Positions 10,464-19,172 of a stretch of 64,000 nt of DNA are shown in pieces. The notes below the pieces were generated by a model. That model was given only the letters and a program-made list of their open reading frames with translations. It did no database searches and had not been told where the DNA came from. Position 1 is the first letter of the stretch, and each line of letters starts with the position of its first letter. Both the position numbers and the translations under genes were made by a program. This stretch comes from Ferruginibacter sp. (GTDB lineage Bacteria > Bacteroidota > Bacteroidia > Chitinophagales > Chitinophagaceae): the NCBI RefSeq assembly GCF_028288465.1, contig NZ_JAQBNR010000022.1, positions 186,001 to 250,000 on the forward strand, in the 5' to 3' direction.

Positions 10464-12077
10464 TTAATTCTTCAAAATCGTAAACTCTACTCTCCTGTTC
10501 AGCTGCCTGTTTTCGTCTGTATCATTTGGTACCACTGGTTTCGATTCACCGTAACCATGCGACACAATCCTTGTTGGAGAAATGCCTTTGGATAAAATAT
10601 AATCCATTGCAGATTTCGCCCTGTTATCACTCAGTTTAAAATTATATTCATCACTGCCACGACTGTCCGTATGTGCGCTCATTTCTATTTCAAGAGCCGG
10701 GTTGTCTTCCATCATTTTTACTACCCTGTCCAGTTCAACAAAAGATTCAGGCCGTAAAAACCATTTATCAAAATCAAAATAAACGTTGTTCAGTCTTACA
10801 ACAGCACCCACTTCAATTGGTACCAGGTACAAATCTTTATGAATTTCTTTGTAGCCTTGTTTTACGAGCGAATCCAGGTTAAAATTTTCTGAGATAGCAA
10901 AAAAGTGATCAGCCTGTGCCCTGATTAAATAATTTTTATCGTAAGGCAATACCATCTTGAAAGCGCCATCGGCCGCATTGCTGATACCATTGCCTGCTAC
11001 AGTACCATCTGGCAATGTTTCATATACCAGCGAAGCACTCAACGGTTTGCCTGTTTTTTTGTTGTATACATTGCCGCTGACCAAAATAACCGGGTCCGGC
11101 TTTTCTCTTTCCAATAATTTAATTCGCACAATATCGCTTTCACCATAGCTGTGCAAATCGGTACTCATGTAGGCATATTCTCCACCGGCATCCATGGTAA
11201 AAAAGGTATCCATATCATCGGTATTAATCGGGCTGCCAAGGTTTACAGGTTCGCTCCATTTTTGCCAGCTGTCATCCAGCCGTTTACTCATCCAGATATC
11301 CATATACCCCAATCCGCCCGGACGGTTGCTGCTGAAATATAACGTTACGCCATCCGGTGCCAGGTAGGGAGTGGTTTGATTAAACTTTTTCATGTTGATC
11401 TTCCTGCCCAGGTTTTTGGGTTCCGACCAGGTGCTGTCTTTTAGTAAAAAACTTACATAGATCTCATTATTTAATCCGCCACTTTCTTCCGTCATGTAAA
11501 ACAGCAAGGTGCGACCGTTGTTACCCATTACCGCACCGTTTTGCCGGCCGCGGTCGTATTTTGCATAGTTCCTGATACGCAGCATTTCCGGCTTGCTCCA
11601 GTATCCCTCTTTTGTTAAATAACACATGCTTACGCCATTGCCAAAATAGTCGCCGTTGATAAAAGCGTTGCGTATCAAAATCTGGTTGTTGTCGGGAGAA
11701 ATCCAAAAAACCGCATTGTAATAATAGCTGTTCAGCGGATAACCCAGGTGTACTGCCGGGCTCCATTTGCCCATGCTATCCTTTTCAGAAAACCATATAT
11801 CCTGGGAATTGCGGACTTCATTGAACTTGGTATTTTGCGGATGATTCTGGCAGATAAAAAAAAGCAGGTTACCATCAGCAGAAATCGTGGGCCTTAACTC
11901 TGGTAAGTCGGTATTGATATTGGTACCAAGGTTTTCAATTTTAATGACTGTTTCGGGGGTTATCACAAGGTCTTTCTGCTCTTTCAGCACGCCCAGTGAA
12001 TCACTGTATACCGCAGGCTGAGCTGCAACAGAGAGCATACAATACATCACCATTAATGAGAGTATCAATTTTTTCAC
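10464..12077 (-). CDS. OmpA-family protein with PD40 propeller repeats
   Basis: 537 residues with a signal peptide ending near residue 19. Residues about 55-335 carry PD40/TolB-like beta-propeller repeats, for example YLAPDGVTLYFSSNRPGGLGYMDIW. A carboxypeptidase-regulatory-like domain follows (about 340-410). The C-terminal OmpA domain (about 425-537) includes VYFDFDKWFLRPES and the peptidoglycan-binding helix motif LSDNRAKSAMDYILSKGI, ending in NRRVEF. It is probably a periplasmic protein tethering the outer membrane to peptidoglycan. It stands alone between xerD and the DUF3570 operon. Confidence 0.9.
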   Translation of the reverse strand: MKKLILSLMVMYCMLSVAAQPAVYSDSLGVLKEQKDLVITPETVIKIENLGTNINTDLPELRPTISADGNLLFFICQNHPQNTKFNEVRNSQDIWFSEKDSMGKWSPAVHLGYPLNSYYYNAVFWISPDNNQILIRNAFINGDYFGNGVSMCYLTKEGYWSKPEMLRIRNYAKYDRGRQNGAVMGNNGRTLLFYMTEESGGLNNEIYVSFLLKDSTWSEPKNLGRKINMKKFNQTTPYLAPDGVTLYFSSNRPGGLGYMDIWMSKRLDDSWQKWSEPVNLGSPINTDDMDTFFTMDAGGEYAYMSTDLHSYGESDIVRIKLLEREKPDPVILVSGNVYNKKTGKPLSASLVYETLPDGTVAGNGISNAADGAFKMVLPYDKNYLIRAQADHFFAISENFNLDSLVKQGYKEIHKDLYLVPIEVGAVVRLNNVYFDFDKWFLRPESFVELDRVVKMMEDNPALEIEMSAHTDSRGSDEYNFKLSDNRAKSAMDYILSKGISPTRIVSHGYGESKPVVPNDTDENRQLNRRVEFTILKN

Positions 12078-12100
12078 GGTACCGGATTTGTTTGAGAACG

Positions 12101-12138
12101 AAAAATCCGGGTTTATATTTTGAACAGCCCGGATTTTT
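12101..12138. terminator. Hairpin upstream of OmpA gene
   Basis: AAAAATCCGGG / CCCGGATTTTT forms an 11-bp perfect stem with a 16-nt loop. The A and T runs on both sides make it look like a bidirectional terminator. It lies 24 bp upstream of the OmpA start, so it could also shape the 5' leader of that transcript. Confidence 0.45.
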
Positions 12139-12228
12139 ACAAAGCCTTTACTGGCACTGTGTAAAAATTCAAAGTTTCATACAAAAAATTAATCAATTAT
12201 GTCTTATGTGTAATACATGTATAAACAA

Positions 12229-12258
12229 CAAAGAGCCACCTGTTGCGATGGCTCTTTG
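12229..12258 (-). terminator. Terminator of the thioredoxin-ApbE-DUF4266-DUF3570 operon
   Basis: CAAAGAGCCA / TGGCTCTTTG forms a 10-bp perfect stem with a 10-nt loop, 43 bp after the DUF3570 stop. On the minus strand a T-rich stretch follows. Confidence 0.55.
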
Positions 12259-12300
12259 CTGTTTTATCTTTTAAAAATGTGCTTGGTTAAACGTTCAGAA

Positions 12301-13572
12301 TCAGTGTTTAAATTGAAAATTAAATGAAATAATATTTGAATTTAAATCCGTTGTTTGAGTATAGTGTCCGTATCTTATTTCCAGTGAACTCAATGCCGAT
12401 TTCCATAAACCACCCGGTGGCGCAATGTGTAATCCTACACCGTAATAGGCACTGTTAAAGGCAGAATAAGCATAGTTACTGGTGTAGTAAGTATCACTTG
12501 TTGCATGCTTTTGATAGGGAGCAAAGTATGTTGAAGCGGTTTGCGTATAATACCTGTAAAACGGCGACACAGAAAAGAAAGGCGATATTTTAACCGGTAT
12601 TTCAAGGCTTGCGGTATGTGCTTTAATGCCCCAGTCGTCTGTAAAATAACGATAGTAAGATCTGATGATTACTTTATCACCGGCAAAATAATTTAACCTG
12701 AAACCAATAGGCAACTTGTACCGTTGAACAGGTAAATTTTCAACATGCACTGTTCCGTCAGACAGATATACCCTGTGGAATGGCAGCGACAAATAACCGT
12801 TCTGTCCTACTACATCCATCAGCAATGCCGCCTGCATATTTTTATTGATCACCTGTGTATAGGCCAGCGACCCCGTGTAGGTATACCTTGGTGATGAAGG
12901 AATCGCTGCCCTGCCACCTTCTTCGTCATAAGAGCCGCCACCGCCACCGCTCGCCGATGTAACAGTTGTTACCACAGTTGTAGTTGCAGGAATTAATTCA
13001 GAAGGATAGATCAGTTTAACCTTGTCAAAATAAGCACTTGCCTTTCCGCTCAGTTCGCCTCCTTTGCCAATTTTGCGGGAGTAACTTGCATCCAGTGCAA
13101 AAGAATGATAATTATATTCAGCAGAGTAATAAGCGCCAAAACCAAATGTGCTACCCTTTTTATTTTCTACTGAAAAATCAATTGAAGGATACACTCTTGA
13201 TCCGCCGGTTTTTGATGCACCGGTTTTATTTACGTAAGCAGATGAGGCAGAACTATGATGATCAAATCCCAAACCGGTTGTAAGTGTATATTTATGTCCT
13301 TTCACATCAGCGCCTGTAAACTTTAACTCAAGACCGTTGGAAAGATCGGTTACCTTTTCCGTACCGATGCCGCCAGTTACCGCACTGTGATTTCCATTCT
13401 GATTATAATAACTGGAAACTATGTTTGTTTCTTCCAGGTGAAGCGGTTTATCTACATATTCCACTGTTTCTTCTTTAGCCGCGTGAGCAGCCGTATCTTT
13501 TGTTACCGCCTGGCTAAACGCATTTAGTAATAGCAGGTAGAGACCTATTACAGTTAAGCATACTTTTTTCAT
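12301..13572 (-). CDS. DUF3570 outer-membrane beta-barrel protein
   Basis: 423 residues with a signal peptide ending near residue 20. The rest is alternating polar/hydrophobic beta-strands rich in Tyr and Ser and ends in FNFQFKH, typical of an outer-membrane barrel. Motifs such as YSAEYNYHSFALDASYSRKI and YRYFTDDWGIKAHTASLE place it in DUF3570. A Gly/Ser-rich loop (about residues 210-225, SGGGGGS) probably faces outside. It is the last gene of an operon with thioredoxin, ApbE and DUF4266, 27 bp after the DUF4266 stop. DUF3570 is recurrently found with DUF4266 and ApbE; its function is not established. Confidence 0.87.
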   Translation of the reverse strand: MKKVCLTVIGLYLLLLNAFSQAVTKDTAAHAAKEETVEYVDKPLHLEETNIVSSYYNQNGNHSAVTGGIGTEKVTDLSNGLELKFTGADVKGHKYTLTTGLGFDHHSSASSAYVNKTGASKTGGSRVYPSIDFSVENKKGSTFGFGAYYSAEYNYHSFALDASYSRKIGKGGELSGKASAYFDKVKLIYPSELIPATTTVVTTVTSASGGGGGSYDEEGGRAAIPSSPRYTYTGSLAYTQVINKNMQAALLMDVVGQNGYLSLPFHRVYLSDGTVHVENLPVQRYKLPIGFRLNYFAGDKVIIRSYYRYFTDDWGIKAHTASLEIPVKISPFFSVSPFYRYYTQTASTYFAPYQKHATSDTYYTSNYAYSAFNSAYYGVGLHIAPPGGLWKSALSSLEIRYGHYTQTTDLNSNIISFNFQFKH

Positions 13573-13599
13573 GAATTGTCTGTTGGTTCTTTGATTAAA

Positions 13600-13824
13600 T
13601 TAATTGCATCCGCATCCGCCGCCGGTTTTACCACCATTGGCTCCGGATGCTGCTTCGCGGTAGGATTGAAAGTTCTGTTCTGTTTTTTCAATCTTCCTGG
13701 CGGACAATCCCATTTCGGCGTCATTTAATTTATTTTTCTGGTATTCCTTTACAGTCGTACAGGAAGTTGCTCCTGCTATAAATAAGACTGCCAGCACAAT
13801 ACAGGTTATGGACTTTTTTTTCAT
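13600..13824 (-). CDS. DUF4266 small lipoprotein with C-terminal GGGCGCN
   Basis: 74 residues. The signal peptide ends in a lipobox-like GATSC, so C22 is probably lipidated. The family hallmark is the extreme C-terminus GGGCGCN with two closely spaced cysteines, preceded by ASGANGGK. The mature protein is only about 52 residues. It sits 9 bp downstream of apbE and 27 bp upstream of the DUF3570 gene. With a flavin transferase and a thioredoxin next door, the Cys tail may bind metal or take part in redox chemistry, or the SGAN region may be modified; both are inference. The SGAN lacks the T/S of the usual ApbE target site. Confidence 0.85.
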   Translation of the reverse strand: MKKKSITCIVLAVLFIAGATSCTTVKEYQKNKLNDAEMGLSARKIEKTEQNFQSYREAASGANGGKTGGGCGCN

Positions 13825-13833
13825 GGTGATTTG

Positions 13834-14766
13834 TTAATGAATATGAATGTTTGCTGAAGTATATACTTTATCGTGATCGTCTACAATAATTGCTTCTATA
13901 TCTTTTATCTGGTTGATCATTCCCAGGCCTGCTTTAATGCCCATAATGGTCACGGGTGTCGCCATGGCATCTGCTATCTCTGCGTTTTTTGTAATAATCG
14001 TTACACTTTTTATTCCCGTAACAGGCAGACCGGTTCTTGGATTGATGGTGTGTGAATATTTTTTACCATCCACCACAATGTACTTTTCATAATTGCCGGA
14101 AGTAGCTACTGCAAGACCCGTTATTTTTATAAATGAAAATACCTGGCCTGAATTATTGGGATCTGCAATACCAATCGTCCATTCTTCCCCATCCGGCTGT
14201 AATCCCCATGCGGTAAGGTCTCCCGAAGCATTTACAATACCGCTTTCCACACCTTGTTCCACCATCACCTTTTTTGCCATTTCCGCCGCATACCCTTTTC
14301 CTATACCTCCAAAACCAATTCTTGTTCCCTTCTCTTTTAAAAAAACTGTTCCTGCTTCTTTATCTAACATGATATTTCTGTAGTTGATCAGCTTTACCAT
14401 TTGCCTTGCTGTTTCTTTATCAGGCAAGGCGTTCATTGTGGTATCGAAATTCCACAAACTCTTATCTATAGATCCATAGGTAATGTCAAATGCACCCTGT
14501 GTCAGGCCGGATATTTTCAACGATCTTTCAATTAACTGAAAAGTTTCTTCGCTAACCTTAACCGGTTCCAGGCCTGCGTTACGGTTAATCAAATTGGTTT
14601 CACTGCCCTCATCAAAAGTGGTTAATAATTTCTCTATCCTCTTTATTTCAGCAATGCCGGCATCAATTCTTTGAATGGCCCAGTCTTCGTTAACCGCTAC
14701 CACGCTTAGCTCAAACTGGTTGCCCATTAATTTGGCACGAACTTTAAAAACCTGTTTTGGATGCAT
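13834..14766 (-). CDS. apbE: FAD:protein FMN transferase, ApbE family
   Basis: 310 residues. Motifs are typical: GFGGIGKGYAAEMA (about 152-165), VNASGDL, the FAD-site segment YSHTINPRTGLPV and DAMATPVTIMG. ApbE attaches FMN to Thr/Ser of extracytoplasmic redox proteins. This one is unusual in having no signal peptide or lipobox: it begins MHPKQVFKVRAKLMG and starts 4 bp after the thioredoxin stop, leaving no room for a longer N-terminus. Either it acts in the cytoplasm or the start is misplaced within the upstream gene. No canonical substrate such as NqrC/RnfG or FMN_bind protein is present in the window. Confidence 0.9.
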   Translation of the reverse strand: MHPKQVFKVRAKLMGNQFELSVVAVNEDWAIQRIDAGIAEIKRIEKLLTTFDEGSETNLINRNAGLEPVKVSEETFQLIERSLKISGLTQGAFDITYGSIDKSLWNFDTTMNALPDKETARQMVKLINYRNIMLDKEAGTVFLKEKGTRIGFGGIGKGYAAEMAKKVMVEQGVESGIVNASGDLTAWGLQPDGEEWTIGIADPNNSGQVFSFIKITGLAVATSGNYEKYIVVDGKKYSHTINPRTGLPVTGIKSVTIITKNAEIADAMATPVTIMGIKAGLGMINQIKDIEAIIVDDHDKVYTSANIHIH

Positions 14767-14770
14767 GAAA

Positions 14771-15214
14771 TTATTTGTCCTGGTCTATTGCAAACTGCAC
14801 TTCTTCTGTAAATTCTTCCGGTGTAGAACTGGGCAAGCCTTCCCATTGTTTTACAATTTTTCCGTTTTCATTTAACAATAAGGTGAGCGGAAAATTTCCT
14901 TTGGAATTATATTGATCGGCCAATGCATCATTTATTTTTTGCTGCTCTTTCGATAATTGATTTTTTTTCATCCTGGGGAAATCTGCATTCACTAATACGA
15001 GATTGCCTGTTGCGAATTTCTGAAAGGCATCACTCCCTAAAATTTCTTTGTGCAGTCTTATACAGGGACCGCACCAGTCTGATCCCGAGAAATTAAGTAG
15101 AATATGTTTGTGTTCTTTTTTTGCAGTTGTCTTTGCTTCATCCAAATTGTAATGCCAATTGATGAATGACATGGAGGTAATTGCTACTGCCAGCAACAAG
15201 ATTGCTTTTTTCAT
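14771..15214 (-). CDS. Secreted thioredoxin-fold protein (SDWCGPC)
   Basis: 147 residues with a signal peptide of about 18 residues. The redox motif is SDWCGPCIRLH (C48, C51), typical of the DUF255/thioredoxin-7-like group in Bacteroidota. FPLTLLLNENGK supplies the cis-Pro region. It should work in the periplasm as a disulfide reductase or cytochrome/thiol maturation helper. It is the first gene of the operon with ApbE, DUF4266 and DUF3570; its likely clients are the cysteine tail of DUF4266 or another envelope thiol protein (inference). Confidence 0.87.
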   Translation of the reverse strand: MKKAILLLAVAITSMSFINWHYNLDEAKTTAKKEHKHILLNFSGSDWCGPCIRLHKEILGSDAFQKFATGNLVLVNADFPRMKKNQLSKEQQKINDALADQYNSKGNFPLTLLLNENGKIVKQWEGLPSSTPEEFTEEVQFAIDQDK

Positions 15215-15788
15215 AAATAATTATTTGTACTAAAAGTGTCGAAAAACAAGCGCTCAAATTTTTTACTCGCTTTCCAGAGAAAAGTCATTTTAAAAAGTAA
15301 ATTTAATTTTAATACCTGTTAAGAACAGGTTAATCCAATTTTATTAGGTATGATGACAAGGCTAAGGAGATGGTTGGGTAAAGGTGCATTTATTTTTATG
15401 CCTGGCGGTTTACATGGTAGTCAAATCACTATATTTTGCGGACACACTAACCGGATAAAATTTTAGTCTTCATCTTTTGCAATAAAAACAGCTACAACAA
15501 AGCGGCAATGCTGCCCGGCTAAAAGAAGTTGTTAAATAAATGTGAACAAGTTGGCTGCAATAAAAACGCTTCACAGGCCGTTATCATTTTACTCGCAGCC
15601 CACGTGCAGTAACGATTGTACTTGTGTAAAAGTTTCTTTAAATTTTTTTCGTATCAACAATTAATTAACGGCAGGTATATCCGCCATTATTTAAATGCCC
15701 GGTTTAAGTTATTTGATTGTTATCAGTCAATTAACTGGTGCAGGTATTCTGTGATAAATTTATGTTTGCTAAAAAATATGTCCCTTAC
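15215..15788. other. 574-bp divergent intergenic region
   Basis: No coding potential was found between the thioredoxin operon and the phosphodiesterase-like gene. It contains a short inverted repeat (ACCTGTTAAGAACAGGT near 15317-15333), the -7 box at 15761-15768, and otherwise AT-rich sequence. Promoters for both divergent units must lie here. Confidence 0.5.
15761..15768 (+). promoter_or_regulatory. Bacteroidota -7 promoter box (TATGTTTG)
   Basis: Exact TAnnTTTG match 20 bases upstream of the ATG at 15789. An in-frame ATG at 15762 lies inside the box, so it cannot be the translation start if the box is used. Confidence 0.5.
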
Positions 15789-16613
15789 ATGATCAACCGA
15801 AAGTTTTGCCCATTGCTGGTTATCCTCTTTTTTTTATTATCAGCAGCCGATGTCCGTTCTCAAAATATGATTCTTCCCAACGCTTATGCGCACAATGACT
15901 ATTGGCATAGAAGGCCGCTGCTGGATGCGCTGGACAATGGTTTCACCTATGTGGAAGCGGATGTGTATTTAAAGAATGGCAAATTAATAGTGACCCATAT
16001 TCTGCCCTATTTTAAAAATAAAAGAACGCTGGAAGAATTGTACTTTAAACCGCTGTTAAACTATGTAAATACAAATGCCCAAAATGCGAACCCTGTCAAT
16101 TGTCCGCTTACGTTAATGATTGACATCAAAACGGACGCCGATAAGACTTATAAAGTACTTGCCCAACTGTTGCAAAAATACAGGTCCATTTTATCTGGTT
16201 ACAAAAACGGCGAACTTATCATGCGGAATGTATCTGTTGTATTGACAGGGCATAAACCATATAATTTGCTTTCGGGCGAAGAAGAACGACTGGCTTTTTT
16301 AGATGAAGATCTTACACGTGCCGGACAAGATTCTACAAACAATATGTATACAGTCGCCAGTTGCAAATACTCAAGCCTTGTAAAATGGAAAGGCAAAGGC
16401 AAGATTTCCGAAAACGATATACAGCGTCTGGAATACTTTGTTTTGCAGGCGCATAAAAATGGCAGAAAGGTTCGTTTATGGGGTTCGCCTGATAAAGTAA
16501 AAGTGTGGAGCGAATTGCTGAAATGCAATGTGGACCTTATTAATACCGACCGGATAAATGCACTGCGTGCTTTTTTAACCGGTGAAATGTCGGCGGTAGC
16601 AAAAAAATCATAG
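15789..16613 (+). CDS. Secreted PI-PLC/GDPD-like phosphodiesterase
   Basis: 274 residues from the ATG at 15789, chosen because a clean signal peptide (about 25 residues, ending VRSQ) begins there. The TIM-barrel pattern is that of the PLC-like phosphodiesterase superfamily: NAYAHNDYWHRRPL (catalytic His), TYVEADVYLKNGKLIVTH (metal-binding E and D, second His), LMIDIKTD, and near the end VRLWGSPD and VDLINTDRI. It resembles proteins annotated as altered inheritance of mitochondria protein 6-like. Substrate is unknown. It is a monocistronic gene facing the MG2/plug-like operon end. Confidence 0.8.
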   Translation: MINRKFCPLLVILFFLLSAADVRSQNMILPNAYAHNDYWHRRPLLDALDNGFTYVEADVYLKNGKLIVTHILPYFKNKRTLEELYFKPLLNYVNTNAQNANPVNCPLTLMIDIKTDADKTYKVLAQLLQKYRSILSGYKNGELIMRNVSVVLTGHKPYNLLSGEEERLAFLDEDLTRAGQDSTNNMYTVASCKYSSLVKWKGKGKISENDIQRLEYFVLQAHKNGRKVRLWGSPDKVKVWSELLKCNVDLINTDRINALRAFLTGEMSAVAKKS

Positions 16614-16735
16614 CTAATAATTTCCTTTTTTTATAACAATAGTATATTCCAAAGCCAGCTAATTATTTTGTTATACGGCTATTAAAAATGGACCTTTCAT
16701 TTTGTGTTGGATTTGTTGTAACCTAAACCCTCCTA

Positions 16736-19105
16736 CTAGTTTACGTCAAAATAAATAATTTGCTCTCCCGGCCTTCCATCGTTGCTTAACCCTTCTATCA
16801 CGATGGCGTATTTTCCCTTCACATCGGAAGTGTAAAAAGTTGTTTGCAATTTTCCTTTCGAGTCTGTCTTTAGTTCCGGGCTCCAAAGCAACAGGCTTCT
16901 GAAATCCGGCATCCGGCTTTGCTGCTGCGCAGAAGTTGCATAGACCGGAGAATAAAATTCGCGTTGCAGTTGCAGTCCTTCATAATTGATGATGGTAGCC
17001 CTTGGATCAATTTCGAATCCATCCAGATCACCCTTGTAAGTGGTAAGATTGATGATGCCGGTAAAAGAATTATCTCTCAAGAAATATTTACTGGTCAACA
17101 CATCCAGCTTCCTTATTTTAAGGGGATCATAACTCATTATTTTATCAATATTGAACACCGGTAACCCATCCAGCAGCACAAGTGGCTGGGTTAAAAAATA
17201 TGCCTGGCCTCCTGTATTCATAACCGGCAGACTAAATTTACCGCCAGGTTTTCTAACATTCACTTCTAAAACATATTCCCTGAAAACCTCTTCCAGTGTG
17301 GTAAAACGCACATAATTATCCAACAGGTAAGATGCGTTCGGCCTGGAGTAAAAAGCAGTTGTATCCGGCAGTTTTGCTGAAGAACGATTTAACTGATTAT
17401 ACACATACGCATTTTGAACCTGTGTCGAAATATATCTTTTTAAAACAGCGTCGTTGCGGTCCATATGTGACAAGTCAGCAAGTTTTTTTCCGGAATACGT
17501 ATTTATAAATGGCGTATCTATTTCAAAGCGGTAGCCACTGTCTTTTTCATTATTGGTCTGAACAATAATGTCGCCATCACTATACAAATTTTTCATGTCG
17601 AATTTGATGTTGCCAATTGAATCCGTTATCGCCGTTTGAAATTGTGTTATCAAACCAGGCACCGTTAAATAGGCTGCAATTTCTTTTACCGGCAAGCCGG
17701 CACGTGAGGGTACAATTTTGCCGGTAACAATGTGTCCATACACTTCCGGTAAAAATTGAAATAACTGTTTTTTATTCTCTGCCAGTTGATTCCATTTAAA
17801 TTTTCTCCAGCCCTGGGTTAGCATTAAATTATCTGCTGCCACAATATCTTCATTGTCAGAAAAATAATACCCGGGCGACTCTATCGTACCTGCAACATCG
17901 GCGCTGAGCAACAGGTAATTGGATATGCTGCACTCGTCGGTAGTTATCAGCGAATCTATTTTATATACAGCCATTGACATGTTGGCCGAGACAGCCTCGC
18001 CGCTTTCTTTGGCAGAGCTAACGCCAACCCTTATTCTTTTTCGTATGCCGGCGGATGCCTGGTCGGTTGATGCCGTAATCTGTATTTTTTGAAGTGGTTT
18101 TTTAAAATACAGCCGCTCACAAACCGGCTGCTGTGCACTATTGAAAACAGTCAGCTGAGATATGCCATCACCCAGCACTGAGTCGGGAATAGAAAAATCG
18201 GTTTCACCTTTTTCAAGAATGCTGCTCAGCATTTTTTTTACAGCATAGCGGGTATGAACAAAAAGAAAAACCGGGTAACCATTGGCTGGTTCAGTTGTTT
18301 GCACCTTAATTTGTATCTCCCCGTGCGCAGCCCTTTCCAGCCGCATGTTATAGCCTGTTTCTTGGGCCACAGGCAACATAACAATTTGTTGCTGACCATC
18401 AGGCAATTTAATCAGGGCCTTGTATTGCGTACCTGTCCAGGGAGTAAAAATAAAACTGCCCATACCAAATCTGGCTGGTTTAAAATGAGCAATGGTATCC
18501 CCCTGGTTGGTAAGCAGCAAGCCTTCAAAAGGTACGCCTTTACCAAAGCGATTGTTTACTTTAAATCCAACCTTACTTTCCAGTCCGTTAACAAGATATC
18601 CGCCTTCCGGAAAAAAGCCAACGTCATACAATTCCCTACCAGAATATTTACTTTCTTCTGCACTCTTCTGAGGGTTGATGATAGAAACTGTTTTTTCAAA
18701 GAAACAATCAGCCCCGTAATTTTTCATCCAGTTGGTATAAGCTCTTATTTTATAATTACCTGTCAGCATAGTAGCAGGAAGATAAAGCGAGCCATCGCCA
18801 AATCCTTTTTCAAGCGCTATTTTTGCCTGGAGAACAGGCCGGTTATTTTTATCCAGCATTTCAACGTATGCCACCTTGCTTAATCCGGCCGGCTGGTGGT
18901 TATAGCCATCCACATTGTACATTTTAAACCAGCAGATTTCACCCGCCAGGTAAGCAGCTTTGTCAGTATGCACATATATTTTTTCCTGGAAATTATTTTG
19001 CTGCCACAAATTAAACCGGCTTTCAATCCATTGAGTTGGCGGAGCCTGGGAGCTTGCTGCCGCAGATAGCAGGGCACCGCAAATAAATAGAAATAATTGT
19101 CGCAT
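16736..19105 (-). CDS. Large secreted MG2-like protein with TonB-plug-like C-terminus
   Basis: 789 residues from the ATG at 19105, where a signal peptide begins; ATGs upstream only add a poor N-terminus. The front part (about 30-300) is macroglobulin-like: IYVHTDKAAYLAGEICWFKMYNVDG followed by beta domains as in MG2-containing Bacteroidota proteins. Near the end is a plug-like segment, LVLLDGLPVFNIDKIMSYDPLKIRKLDVL, then FTGIINLTTYKG, as in TonB-dependent receptor plugs, but no barrel follows. It ends the operon of the receptor and DUF4249 genes, so it probably works at the outer membrane with them. Exact role unknown. Confidence 0.8.
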   Translation of the reverse strand: MRQLFLFICGALLSAAASSQAPPTQWIESRFNLWQQNNFQEKIYVHTDKAAYLAGEICWFKMYNVDGYNHQPAGLSKVAYVEMLDKNNRPVLQAKIALEKGFGDGSLYLPATMLTGNYKIRAYTNWMKNYGADCFFEKTVSIINPQKSAEESKYSGRELYDVGFFPEGGYLVNGLESKVGFKVNNRFGKGVPFEGLLLTNQGDTIAHFKPARFGMGSFIFTPWTGTQYKALIKLPDGQQQIVMLPVAQETGYNMRLERAAHGEIQIKVQTTEPANGYPVFLFVHTRYAVKKMLSSILEKGETDFSIPDSVLGDGISQLTVFNSAQQPVCERLYFKKPLQKIQITASTDQASAGIRKRIRVGVSSAKESGEAVSANMSMAVYKIDSLITTDECSISNYLLLSADVAGTIESPGYYFSDNEDIVAADNLMLTQGWRKFKWNQLAENKKQLFQFLPEVYGHIVTGKIVPSRAGLPVKEIAAYLTVPGLITQFQTAITDSIGNIKFDMKNLYSDGDIIVQTNNEKDSGYRFEIDTPFINTYSGKKLADLSHMDRNDAVLKRYISTQVQNAYVYNQLNRSSAKLPDTTAFYSRPNASYLLDNYVRFTTLEEVFREYVLEVNVRKPGGKFSLPVMNTGGQAYFLTQPLVLLDGLPVFNIDKIMSYDPLKIRKLDVLTSKYFLRDNSFTGIINLTTYKGDLDGFEIDPRATIINYEGLQLQREFYSPVYATSAQQQSRMPDFRSLLLWSPELKTDSKGKLQTTFYTSDVKGKYAIVIEGLSNDGRPGEQIIYFDVN

Positions 19106-19172
19106 AAAATAGCAATTTCCCGATTTTAAAACCCGTGAAGAAAAAATAGGTAACATCATAACAGTCGGTGGT

